Of a stretch of DNA of 64,000 bases, positions 1 to 13,264 are shown in pieces (positions within the stretch are counted from its first letter, which is position 1; each line of letters opens with the position of its first letter). Below the pieces are notes generated by a model, which saw nothing but the letters and a program-made list of their open reading frames with translations, was not told the DNA's origin and searched no databases. Both the position numbers and the translations under genes were made by a program. The DNA comes from Mastacembelus armatus (Eukaryota > Chordata > Actinopteri > Synbranchiformes > Mastacembelidae), in NCBI RefSeq assembly GCF_900324485.2, contig NC_046649.1, positions 20,207,665-20,271,664 on the forward strand. The letters run 5' to 3'.

Positions 1-3000
1 GAGAGAGAGCGAGAGTAGAGAAAGTAAAGAAATAGAGGGGGGGTTATAAAAAAAAAAACCCTACAATAATCTGTATTCAGGATCCATCTACATTCTGTAT
101 GCATCAGTCACTGCACTATAGAGTAGGTTAATAATGTATTTCCATGTGTTTATGTCTGTTATTCAATTATTACAGCAATTAATTCTCATCCTACTCACTA
201 ACATTTCTGTACTTGTTCTGCAGGGTGAATACCAGGGATGAAATCTCAGAAATCTGATTTTTCCAGGCACATATAATATACACACCTGAGTTGAGACTGA
301 AGAGTTTGATGCCTTCTCCATGATATCCCACTGCAGCGTATTCTCCATTCACAGCCACACAAAGTGCAGCAGGGTTTGAGTTTACAGACTTCGGTTTCTT
401 CTGAGGTGGCTCCTGCTCCCACTATAAAGACACAGATATGATGATGCTTCAATTACTCACAAATAATCAGCTCTTTTTACGAATATTTAACTTAGACCTG
501 TTAGATTATAACAAAATGTTAAAGTTAGAATGATAAAATATTCTTTACAATATATTTTGAAAGTTTTTGTGCATTCAGCAGAAAACTCCTGCTGATAATA
601 ACAGACATGATTTTTTTCACCAAACAGCATCTCTCTTCTTTTCAGTCACACCAGAACAGCTCATTTACATACAGGCTACAAAATGAAAAACATCTTAAAA
701 TGGATTAAAATAGCTAAGGTGACATGACTACAGACGGGCTGCAGCCACAGAAAAGCTAAATAAGGAGCTTACTTTATCACTTTTTAATGAGGTAACTGAA
801 CGTCCAAGTCCTCCTGACCAGAGCTGCAGCTGTTTCATATGAAAATAAAAACACACAGAGACAAAATGGCTTTTAATTTCAAATAAGAACATACTCATAA
901 AAGGAACCCTTCCCTGAATTTCAATTAGATGATCTGCCTCACAAAAATGAAATTTAGAAAACAGGTCGACAAAACAGCTTTTCCAACCCATCATCAGTGT
1001 GTCAATGCTCTGAGGAATATACCAGTGCATGCACAAATAAATGGTGCGGTAAGTGCAGAGAGTGAGGTCTAACCATGTGATCAGAGCCAGCGCTGAGCAG
1101 CATAGCCCCATCATTCAGGAAAGTGAGGGCCTGTGCAGCCCCAGAGTGAGCCTGGAAACATCCCACACAGGTGGAGGTGGGCACTGACCACACCCTGACC
1201 TCTCCAGACACAGAGCCAGAGCAGAGCATGGAGGAGGACGACGAGAAGGCGACACTGCGCACTGAGCGCTTGTGACCACGCAGGGACTGAGGGAATACAC
1301 AGAAGACAAAACAACAACAACAAAAAAACATAACATTAATGTACCTACAATGTCCTGGCTGAACCTAGACTTTCATCACATTTACTCCTCGTCTTTAGTT
1401 ACGGTTCCATAATCAGTGCTTGTGAAAATGAGCCTGACTTGGGCTCCCTGGACAAGTAACCATTTCTTTAGTCTCTACTCACTGCAAGAGTTTTATTCTG
1501 GAGCCAGTTCCACATGATCACGTTTCCATTCCAGCAGCCAGCAGCCAGAAGGTGACCCTCAGGGTCAAAGGTCACACAGTTCAAGGGGCTGGAGGTGGTC
1601 AGAGATGCTACTTCATGACCTTTGGCAGATGACCAAACCTGAAGAGCAGAAACATCCTCAATCACTAAATAAAGTCACAAAATGTCACAGCTAAAAAAGT
1701 TGAATGTGATTTGTTTGAAACGAACTTTCAGCATGAAGTCCAGGGCCACAGTTGCAATTTGCTTGCGATCTGCAGTGACATCACTTGCTGTTATCACATT
1801 GGTGTGACCATCAATCAGAGCAGTCCTGCAAGGAAACACGTCAGCTATTACAAAGATCAATATTATGCTTAATATCCTAAAATCCTAAACTCCAACAGGA
1901 CTCAGACTGTCTGACGCATTTTGAGAATTCAGCCCTCAAATGTTCCTCTCACCTGCAGCCGTTATTAATGTCCCACATCTCTATACGTCCATCAAAGGAG
2001 GTGGTAGCAAGACTTCTGTCCTTCAGAAACACACAGCTTGAGATGCCGTCACAGGTGCTCTGTAGCGACTTCACCTCCTGTTCACAACCAGGAGAAAGAC
2101 TGATGTTATATCAGTATAGCAGCTGCTTTTCTCATGGTTGACAACCAAACACCCCAAATCCTGGAATTAAAATCTGTCTGCACCTGTCCCGTCTGTGTGT
2201 TGATGACATGCAGTGTTCCCTGTCCAGTACCGACCACCATCATGTCTCCATCTGAGCTCACAACCAAACAGGTCGGTTCAGAGGAGAAGGTTGACACCAG
2301 CTCACTGTGGTGAAACACACATTTCAATATATCAATCTGAACCTACAAAGATGATGAAAAGATATGCCATATCTGAATGAAAATAAAACACTTTTTAACC
2401 ACCAAGATAAACTTCTCACCTATTCTCTGGAACAATCTGGCTGTCGTTGTTGAGAAACTTGACTACCCGGACTCCGGCTTTTCCCACCAGGCCTTGAGCC
2501 CAGGTGTGAGCAGTGGTCTCTGGAGACTCATTGAGGGCCTGCTGTATGAAAAGAGCTGGCCAAGAGGAGAGCAAGGCTGCATGACGCTGCAGGAAGTGAC
2601 GACAGTCCTCTAGACTGTCCTGACCGCTAACTGGGGGGGTGAAAAGAAACTCAAATGAACAAGAATAAAATATATGTGAAGAATATGTGTGTAAAAAAAC
2701 TTTTGAGCCCTTACTTGAGGGTCCAGATGTTTGAATCTTATCTGTGGAAGAGACAACATTTCACAGAGTAAAATTAGGATTATTTTGTTTATCATTAATC
2801 AAGGGGAGGTTTTGCTGAGCAAACCTGAAGCACACAAGCAAACATGAAGGATGATAGGGGAACCAAGTAAACTAATCAAAAGGTGTTACCACACATGTAA
2901 AGTTTCATCATGCTGTACATACTCACCATACAAGCTATATGTCTCCAGGAGGTGGTGCAGGAGCCCGTGGCGCATGTTAGCGTAGAGGAAATAATAGCTG

Positions 3001-6000
3001 GAGAGCAGCGAATGAAGTGCCTCCAGTTGGCCACTTTGAATCTAACAACAAGGCAGAAAGGAGTTAACATTTACAGGAAAACTCATTCATAACTGTGATT
3101 CCCTGGACTTGTCCATTCAAGATCGATTATGTTTTTCTGTGAAAGCTAATTTTATCGAATGAGCATTTTGCTTTGCACTAAGCAACTCTTCAAACAAACT
3201 ACAAACTAAAGTGGTGACAGAGGAGTACTCACAAGGCTGCATGGCAGGTGCATAACAGAGTTGGCCTCACAGTGAAGGAAGGTACCTGTTCCCTGGGGGT
3301 CGGCCAGTGCCCACAGATGAGCTGTGGAAAAAGACAGAAATTGTATAAAGGGTTGGAATTACTTACACTTTGTGCATTAGTAACAAATGGTGTGTACTTC
3401 ACCTGCCAGTGTGAGGTGAGCTCTAGTTCTGTCACTTTCTGCTGGGAGGAGAAAGTCCTCAAAAGCCTGCTTCACCTCTGCGTTGGTTAGAGCCAGCAGG
3501 TCATCAGTGCCATGGCAGTGAGATGGACCAATCAGACTGCAGGACAGGATCAGATAGGTTTAATACCTAATTTAGTTGTTGTCTGTAGATTTATTCACAC
3601 CTCACTGCATCTAAATAGATTATACTAAAATGTGTATTATACCTCTAGAATTTAAACCACAATGAAATCTTATACTAAATAAGAAACAGTGAAGGAGCCT
3701 CAGAGATTAATTCAATATGCAATCAACATTAAATCCCATTGTCACTAACCCTTGGGTTTACACCACTTTTCACCTCTTACCTTTGTAAACTCCGAACTAT
3801 ACAGGTGAAAGTTGCCATGGGAATGCGTCGATCAGACTTCCTGGACAGGCTTAACGCTTCCTGCCATGAGACCTGTCCATCCTGTGATGACAGCTCATTG
3901 CATGTGTTCAGTACACAATACAGGTCTCTCTCCTTCAGGCCTGTGGATCAAGAGGAGAAAATGTTGAGGAAGCAACAAAAGCCAGCATCTTCCCAGAGTC
4001 AGGTTTACCACTGATGGACAACAGTGTTGGGGAAACTATTACTACTACTAGACAACTGATAAAATCTGATATGCAAAAAAGTGCCATAAATTAACTAAAA
4101 CCTTGTTTGTGACTGTGACTATTCTTACCAGTGGTGCTGATGGTGAGTGTGGCCAACGCCCAGCGGAGTCCCAGCATGCCCCTGTACTGAGAGCAGAGTC
4201 TGTCCAGGCTGTACTGCACCAGCTGGCCCAGAGACTGAGGCAAACCCTGGAGGCTCTCCTTTAACTGAGACACAAAGTCAGCTGGAATCATTATTACTAT
4301 CAACAGTAGTCAGTGTGTTCTTTCTAGACTGTTATCAGCTTCTTTTAGTATCGCGCAAGAAGCTTTCAGGTAAATATGCATCTAATAAACATTATAGCAA
4401 CAACCAGTACTGGAAATACAACCAGTAACACAATTGTGGAAGTGGCCAAAAAACATAACATGAGACCTTGTCAAAGGAGGCAAAGTTCCTCAGATCTTCA
4501 CAGGCCAGGTGCAGATAGAGGGGACTCCCTGCTCCATTCTTCATTATCAGTGTTTGGAGCTGAACGAACACAGCACAGTTTTAGTGGAAAGCAGAAAGAC
4601 AGAACATTAATGAGTTAAATGACAGCAGTAATAGATAAATCATAACTACCCGAGTTGCACAAAACATGAGAACGCATAAAAAGAACCTGGTTGTTGACTG
4701 CAGAGTCACTTAGCTTCTTCCCAAAGGTATCCAGTCCCTTTTGCACGATCTCCTTCCGGTCCAGCATAGTAAGCTGTCCAAGGGTAAACAGGACTGTGCC
4801 TTTCTTCTTCGCCAGGGTTTTCAACAGAGCTGCTTTGGATCTGATGCTCACTACCAAACACACACCCTGACGAGAAAGCCTGAATTCAAGTTTTACTGTA
4901 GCTTAAAACACTAAACCAGATGAGCTGTTTAGGATGCACTGATCACATAAATACATGTAGAATAAGAGACAATATCTTGTCCTGCATCCAAACAGTGTTC
5001 TGTTTTGTGTGCAGCCTGTAAAGTGTGTTTTCTATTCATGTGACTGACCTGGGGAAGCTTCTGTGGTATCCAATCAGAGCTGAGCTGACCTCTGCCATCT
5101 TGGACAAGATCCACTCCATCAACAAGCAGCACCAGAGGTTTTTTCTTCTTCATATCACTCAGTGTAGAGTGAAATTCTCTCAGTAAATCTCTGAGATAAG
5201 AAAAAAAAAAAAACACATATTCAAACACAGGTGAAAAGGGATATAACATAGCTGCAGTATATATCTTTACTATCTGGAATCTAATCACCTATATGTGTGG
5301 GGAAGAGGTGACTTCTTTTCAGCATCCTTCATCTTTCTAAACCACTGAACGAAGCAGCGAAGAAGATTCTCCTCAGACTGTGCTGACTGACTGGCAGCTG
5401 TAGAGTAGGAGATGACGTCACAGACCAGGTTTCTTCTGGACTTGACTCCAGTCCTAAGGGCGTTTGCTAGAGCTGCCTATTTGAGAGAGAAAGAGAGAGA
5501 GAATTACAATTAACTATTTTCTCATCTACAGAATTTATGTGTGCAGGTCACTTAATTACATTTATCTGTACCTAAGATTTTTATTCATTTTAAAAGGTCA
5601 CTACAGGAATGAAGCTGAATGTGAAACTCAACCAACTCTTTGGCAGATGTTCCATGATGTTTATGTCTGCTGAAACTTGCCTTGAGATTTCTTTGACTTT
5701 CTGTTTCTTTAATACTGTCCACCCAACAGGTTTGATCAGTGTCTTTTATGAGGTTAATTTACCATGAACACGGTTTTGCCCTCTCCAGGTCCTGCCTCCA
5801 CCACCATGATCCCTCCTTTGGTCTGGACCTGCTCCACCATCTCCACAGCTCCAGACAGCAGCTTCGCCCTGCCGAAGAACTGTCTCTGTAGCGCCTCCTG
5901 GTGAACCTCCTGCTCAGTCACATCTGATGCAGCCTCTGCTTCGTCATCCTCCTGCCATAGTGAAAATGAGATGTCTGTTTGTAATGTATACAGTAAACCT

Positions 6001-9000
6001 GAATTCAGTGGTTTAGGAACGTGAACTCTGAAATTCAAACACATGAATTTGGGTGATTGGGTTTGGTAACTGGAATTATGACTAACTTCCACAAACTGTT
6101 GTACAACAGCCATCCAAAGGTCTTCCAGCACAGCTTTGCCAAAATCCTCCAGGTGTTTCAGATACGGGTTCCCTTCCACAACACCTCCCCACTCACACGG
6201 GTAACTAGGACAGAGATATTTACCATTCACCATTTCACAATGTATAATATCAGTTTTCAAAACATTATTTCAACAATGCACACTGCTGTCAACACAGCAA
6301 AATCCTTTATTAAAAACGTCTAACGATCAGTGAAGAATGTTTTACAGCTTCACCAATGTGACTCACTTTTCAGTAACCTTGACATCACTGGTCCGGATCC
6401 TGTTTTTCAGAGAGACCATTTTTGACTCAGCCTCCTTTGATTCAGGAGCAAAGTGTGATCTCCACGCCAATGGAACTGATCTGACAAAACAGAAAAATTA
6501 AAATATAAGATTCTTCTCAAGCAAACTGTGTCATATTAAAGCATCAGCTTAATGAAATCACAAAATATTGTATAAACAGGACTTTGTTTGGAAATTGTTA
6601 AGTGTGAATATAGCCATGGTTCACCTACTTGATTATGTTTGGATCTCTGAAGTAGCAGAACATTCGCTGGTGTGATGTATCAGGATAAAGAGCCTGAAAC
6701 TGACGGATCTCCATCTCTGTGATGGACAGACCTGGTGGGGCTGACGCCAGCTACACGGAAAGAACAAAATTATTTTTTTTAACATTATATTTCATTAAAA
6801 TTCACATCAACTATTCTCCCATTTAAAGTATTAATGGTACTTTGATTTTTCATGGCCTGGATCACAAAATCAACAAAATGCAAGATGACCTGCATAAGCA
6901 GCAGAGACATTTTTTATAAATATAAATGGACAACTTGGCTAATTATAGTAAAAACATTCATATAAATATCAGATCTGGAGTACTACAGATTTTCCAACTT
7001 AATAACTAACCTAACTGCATATTACAGACTACAGAAAATATTTAAAGCCTGTATAAGTCTTTTTAAATAAGTTTACTAAGTCAAAATCAGTGTCAAAGAC
7101 TTTTTAAATGCAGCATATACCTTAATTTCCATATGGAAACATGATTTTGACCATATTTCATTTCAGGTTATGTAAAGACGTGAAAAATCTAATTTGAGAA
7201 AGGATGTTAATGTTGTCAAACATCTTAAAATGGATCCTTGTGAAAAAAACTGCAGAATTATGTTATGATTTTGTATTTTAGTTAATTATGAATTTTGTCT
7301 TTACAGATCATGTGAATCCTTGTGTAATTAAAAAATTACGATAAAAGCAGGACATGCAGAGCAGTATGGAGATTTTGCTGTATTTCATAATTTTGTATAT
7401 CATTTTTACTTCTTACCCAGCTGTACTGTGGCAGGTCAGGGAGGACAGGTCTGGGGGGCACCAGGCCGTACCTCTCTCCCAGGATTCCTACCATCATGTG
7501 GCTGCGACACACCTCCGACAGGCATAGCTGGGTGGTTCGACCCGATTCCTCCTCCGTCACGCCCCAACGCAGCTCCACCTCCTGCAGGTAAAGGCAGTGT
7601 GGAGCAGCACGCCGGCGGAGCTCCGGGAACACGTTCCTCACCAACATGTCGCGCTCGGCGTGCATGTCTCTGAAGGTGGAGGAAATGAACACTCGCACAC
7701 CTTGCCACCTGAAGACAGAGGAGCTGCTGTTGAACTGATGAAGGCAGGAAAAATGTTCTGGACAGTAGAACATCAACGTAAACAAACTAATACAGTGGTG
7801 TCTGGAATTATGAGAATCACTTCAGAAATGTGCCTTCAGGTTTATGCCTTTTATCACGCTGATTCCCATTAAGGGCCCAAATAAAAACCTTACTACTGTG
7901 AAGTTTTCCCTTTTTTTTTTTTCCTTCTTCTAAGCAACATCTGAGTCATAATTTAGAGTGAGCTAGATTTTCACTGACAGGAAAATCTGTTCAAAACAAA
8001 CTGACACAGTCCTGATGAAGGCAATGTTTTGTTATCTTTAATAATTCTACATAGATTTGTTTGGAAATAATTTTTCAGGGGCTTTAAGTAAGAATTACCT
8101 TAATTTGGGGCTGGCTGGTATTGTTACAACATTGTTTGTGGTCTCAGGGTCTTTAGCTCCCTCTGGTGGTGGGATGTTGTACAGTTTGTCCAAATGCTCC
8201 ACATGGTCCAGCAGCCTGGAAGATCCTCGTTCTGCCATAAACCTGATCACATAATTAAATTGGAAATATTTACTTAATCTCAGAGTTTGATGAGAAGATA
8301 AACATCCCTCCGTGTTAGGTAAATCTGAAGTTAGATCCAGTAACTGGTTAGTTAAAGCTATACAAAGACTAGAAAGAAAAAAAACAGCTGTGTCAATCAA
8401 ATTAATGTTTTATCTTTAAAAAATGACAATGATCAATATATCATTATGAGAAAGCCAATAGTTTGTTTAACCTTCCATAGCTTTATATAAGCCGAGCCAG
8501 CTTTGGGATGAAAAGGAGATATTTTACCTCAGCATTTGCTCACTGAAGCCTGTCAGTGTCACAGAGTTGCTGTCAGTGGTGTACTCTGGGTCACTGGAAC
8601 TGTGACGAAGAGACACTCATGATTAGTTACAAACAGAAAGTGGAAATAGGAAACAGGTGATCCTTTACTATCCGTTTATTCTAAGAAGAAGCTTCCCAAC
8701 ATTAACTTCCCAATGTTGTCGATATGATCCATGGAGAAAAGCTCAAATGGCAGAAAAGCAAAGCGTTACCTATCTAATAAGAAGATCTTCACCACGAGGG
8801 CTTTGTGGTTCACGTTTTTCCTGTAGCTGTTGATGGCCCACTCGACATCAGAATTAATCCAGGTATCGCTCAGCACAATGATGTTGTTCACCTAAGACAC
8901 AAACGCAGCAGTTCTTATATATTTTTAACAGACTCATCATGTCATTAATGTGAAGAAGTAGAAAGTCAGGTGTCATTCAAAAAACAGCAGTTTATGACCA

Positions 9001-12000
9001 GTACTCCTGAACTTGTGGTTCCAGTCTAATATAGAAATTTTAGGTTAATGTTTCAACCGCCTTAAGTTTCTTTGTAGTTTTCATACTGTACATAACACTG
9101 CTCTTTGAGGGATAATGTAGTATTTCCATTTGTGTTCAACTGTCCTATTTTGACAGAATTACAATCTGTCTTTTTAGGAGAATATTAACTGAAAATGAAA
9201 ATAATAAACATAAATGATATCATAAAATAATATCATCACTGCAGCTCACTGGAAACTGGATTGAAGGTTACTGAGATGTTGAATTTCCATTGAATTATCC
9301 ACTCAGATCTTCTCTTATCAGGACTATGGTAGCACGACAGTACCGAAACTCTAGGCATGCGGGAGACACACACCCCTGCATCCCCAGTGGATATTAAATC
9401 CTCGCTGTCAAAAATATCTAAATAAAGAACATGCATACAAATAAACCAACCTCTTCTTTCTCAGTCAGTATGCTGGAGAAGAAATTTTTGTCTCGGTCTT
9501 CATATGATGTTTCTTCATACTCCTGTGAAAGAGAAGCACTCAGCAATAAAGGCAAAATGCAGGGAACAAAACTCTCTTTCAAAACATTTACATCACCTGT
9601 TATTCTACCACTGCAGAAATATAACTGTGTGCATCCTTATCACATTGATACTGTGTAGTTCACTTATTTTTTGAAGGTAGAAACATCTAATGTTAAAGGA
9701 TTTGGTTTTGGTGGTTACTCTAAATGAAAGCCAGGCTGGAAAACAACAGTGAAAGTCAATTTTTGTTATATGAAATAGAAAAATACTACAGAGAATAACC
9801 CTGACCTTGATGTCCTTCATGACAGTTCGGACATTTTCCAAAAGGACGTCAGACTTCAGCTCAACTTCTTTACCATGACTATAATCATGTATAAAAAGCT
9901 TACTGTCCTCAGCACTGCTACCAATCATCAGAGCGAGCAAAACTCCCACTTCCATCACCTGAGAGGATATGACAGACATTAGCTTCAGTTTATATGCCAG
10001 CCTTCCTTTGTGTTAATCTAATCAGATGAAAACAGGAGCCTTACAGTAGGAGTCAGCTTGTTTTCCTCCTGTTTCTTCCCTGATTCTCCACTCTCTTCTT
10101 CTTCTTCCTTGTTGTTCTCTTCTTCAGGATCTGGTGGGAGGCAAAAGTCTTGCTTCTCGTTGGTGGCTTTCATGTCAGTAGACATCAGGATAACAGTGCG
10201 TCCAGGCAGTGGGGGCACGTTGTAACGACAGGAGATCTGAACCGCCGTCTCCAGAGCTTTGCGGTAACGATCCAACAGAGCAGAAGTGTAGTGTTGCTCC
10301 CTAAACACAGACACAGACACGGTTACATTATAGGACTTGATATGTTCGTGTAAATCATCCACGTTAGCTTGTTTTTGTGGTCTTCACTAAAACAGCTTCC
10401 CCTGAGCTAAACTGTATAGCTGCTTCTTTCTCTTCAAGGAAAAGGCCCCCACTCATCCTGCATCAGCCCCTCCATTCTGTGACCCAGGGGCCTCCTGACT
10501 CCTCATGTCCAAGTCACAAGAAATGAATGGAATAAAGAAATTCTGTTTACCTGGCCTTTAAGTGCGAGGCCTTCTTCATTTTGTACAGTCGATAAATAAA
10601 CGGCACCCCCAGCGCCGCCCGTAGCCTGCTCCTTTGGGTTGTATCCCATTTCATACGTTTGAAGCGCCCGCTCTTGGGAATCTTCTTCAGGATGCCCTTC
10701 AGGATGTCTTTAGCAGGGGGAAGTTCTTTCTGTGATGTGGACGCTGAAGGACACAGGCAAAGCAAAGCTAATTTAAGTGTTCAGTGTTGTCCATGTACGC
10801 ATGTAAGCTGGATATGACTGAACAGTTAGCCGATATATTTTGTGGCTGCTAAATGGCTAATATTTGAAACTAACTAATCACATGTTTCATTGCTGACATT
10901 AAGGATCCTAGCTACAGAAAACAAGGGTCTATCATGCCTCTATGCAGACCTATTTCCTGCTACACATTAACTATTATACGTTTTACTTTTAAAGACATCC
11001 TCTGACTTCGTTGGGTTAGAGCATCCTTGAAATAAAGTACTTGTACAGGCCACATCTCAACGAACGTAAATCCTGCCTTCATAGAAGAGTGAGCTGTGAT
11101 ATTATTGGATGTGTGATAGGATTCTATGGTTAAAATTTTTGCACAATACTGCATGTGTGTCTCACCCAGAGGATCAAGCTCCATGATGACTTTGTAAGCA
11201 GCGAGGAATCTGAAGGGAAACTGTCGGCTCTGAATAACTGATTTCTGTAAGCACATAAAAACCAGGCAGTTACAGAAAACCTAATGAACCCTGCTGCAAA
11301 ACAAAGATTACCAACCAGCTGGAAAAGAAATATGACATTACTTAGATTATTAAAAAAAGACATAAAATATGTTAACGCCCTTTCGCTGGTGGATCTCACC
11401 TTATTGGTCAGTCTACTCAGGATCTTCTTGTGATGAGCCTCACTGATGCCTTTAGTGATCATGTTCCGCAGGTTCCTCAGCATGGCCATGAATGGAAGAG
11501 ACTTGTTGTCTGCACAGTAGGGAAATTATTAATTAATATGTGAGATCATGCATGTATAAGTATTTGTAGGTCTGTTATGTGCATCTGTGTCTTTGCATCA
11601 CTGGTGTGTTGTACCAGATGTTCATAACCCGTGAAATGAATATAATAATTCATTGGAAATGTATGAATGTCTGAACTGTACTCAGAAACATGGAATAAAA
11701 GATGAAGGTTTTTTCTTGAAACTGGTGGTAATGGCCAGCAAGCCTATGCATGTTCCAAATCCAGTAACAAGGTGTGGCTTTTATTTGAGAAACTTGTGAA
11801 ACATGAAACAAACAAATGCTGAAAAAAAGCCAATATCCAGATACATATACCAAGTTGAAAACAGTTTTTACAAAATGTCTCTCTGTAAGTTCTCAGCAGA
11901 CCTATGAGCTTCTCCCAGGTGGCAGCCTTGTTGCCCTCCATACTGAGCAGCCTTTCCCAGGTCTGTGGCTCTTTGAGCTTCATTCTCTTCCCAGCTCTCT

Positions 12001-13199
12001 CCCTGTCCCACACACCCTTCATTCCACTTTGGGTAAATGCCTTCAGGTCAGCAGGATACCTGGGAAAAACGCATGGTATATTAAAATGAAAGCAAGTGGA
12101 TGACAGGTCTAACTAGGACTTCTTTTTCTTACAATGTGGTATAAGAGATCCTGCCTCTCTCTACTGGCCACATTTTCATTTGCCTAAAATTTGCATTTGT
12201 GTGATGTAAACCCTGTGAAAGATATTTTATGCAGTAGATACAAAACTTCAAAGTATTTCTCTTTCACCTTTCACACAAAAACATTACATCAAATGCATTA
12301 GAAAAAATTGAAATACAGTACACTACATACATTTGAATTTCTGCCCCCCCATTACAAATTTAAAAGGAGAAATCATTTTCTAATAAATTGAAAAAAAAAT
12401 AAAAATAAATAAGCAACAGCATGTCTTTTACGTTAAGCAACATAATTAAGCAACAGTAAAACCATGCAGCAGTCTCTGTGTTGTGCTGTCTGTGTATTTG
12501 TGTGTCTTACTTTCTTCCCAGAATGGCCATAATGTATTCGGCTGGTTCTTTAATGTGGAGTCTCTTGATCATCTTCTTCATGCTGAACTCATTCTGCTTT
12601 TTATCCACCGCCACTTTTCTGGGCTCCAACTGCAGCTGCAAAGCAATGTTTCCCTTTTGAGTTAAAACGTCTTATCCCTTCTGCACCAACAAAGTGAAAG
12701 AAACTTAGAGGTAGTTCATTTTAAAACAGTGTTTAAGACACAAAGATAAATTTGTAGTAAAATTAGCTAAACAAACCAAGTTCACCTAATGAAATACAAG
12801 TAGCTTACAATTTTAAATCATCAAAGCCCTTATTTCATGACCCAAGAGAAAATGTGATGACTTACAAACTTCTTCAGAATTGATGCATCTGATCTGAGCA
12901 AATTCGCCCACTTGCTCAGTTGCTCATGAGTTGGTTTCTGGAAATTACAGATGATTTTTGCAGAACAAACCACAGAGTGACCAAGAAAAGATATTCAAAG
13001 CATGTATTCAATGAATATTATTTTAGAGAACTGAATCTGTTGCACTAAAATAAAACAATGCAAAGTTTTGGTTAACTGTGTGGGTTTCCAAGTATTATGT
13101 ACATTTTTTAACCACAGTGAAAATGCAACAACCGCATATATTTGTCATACCAAGAAACTGTTAATTCCTGGGGAATAACAGGGGTGTGATATTAGCATT

Positions 13200-13264
<65 letters not shown>

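Noticed and set aside
7428-7872. Plus-strand frames opposite the tep1 DUF4062 exon
   Set aside because: Shadows of the GC-rich tep1 exon on the other strand.
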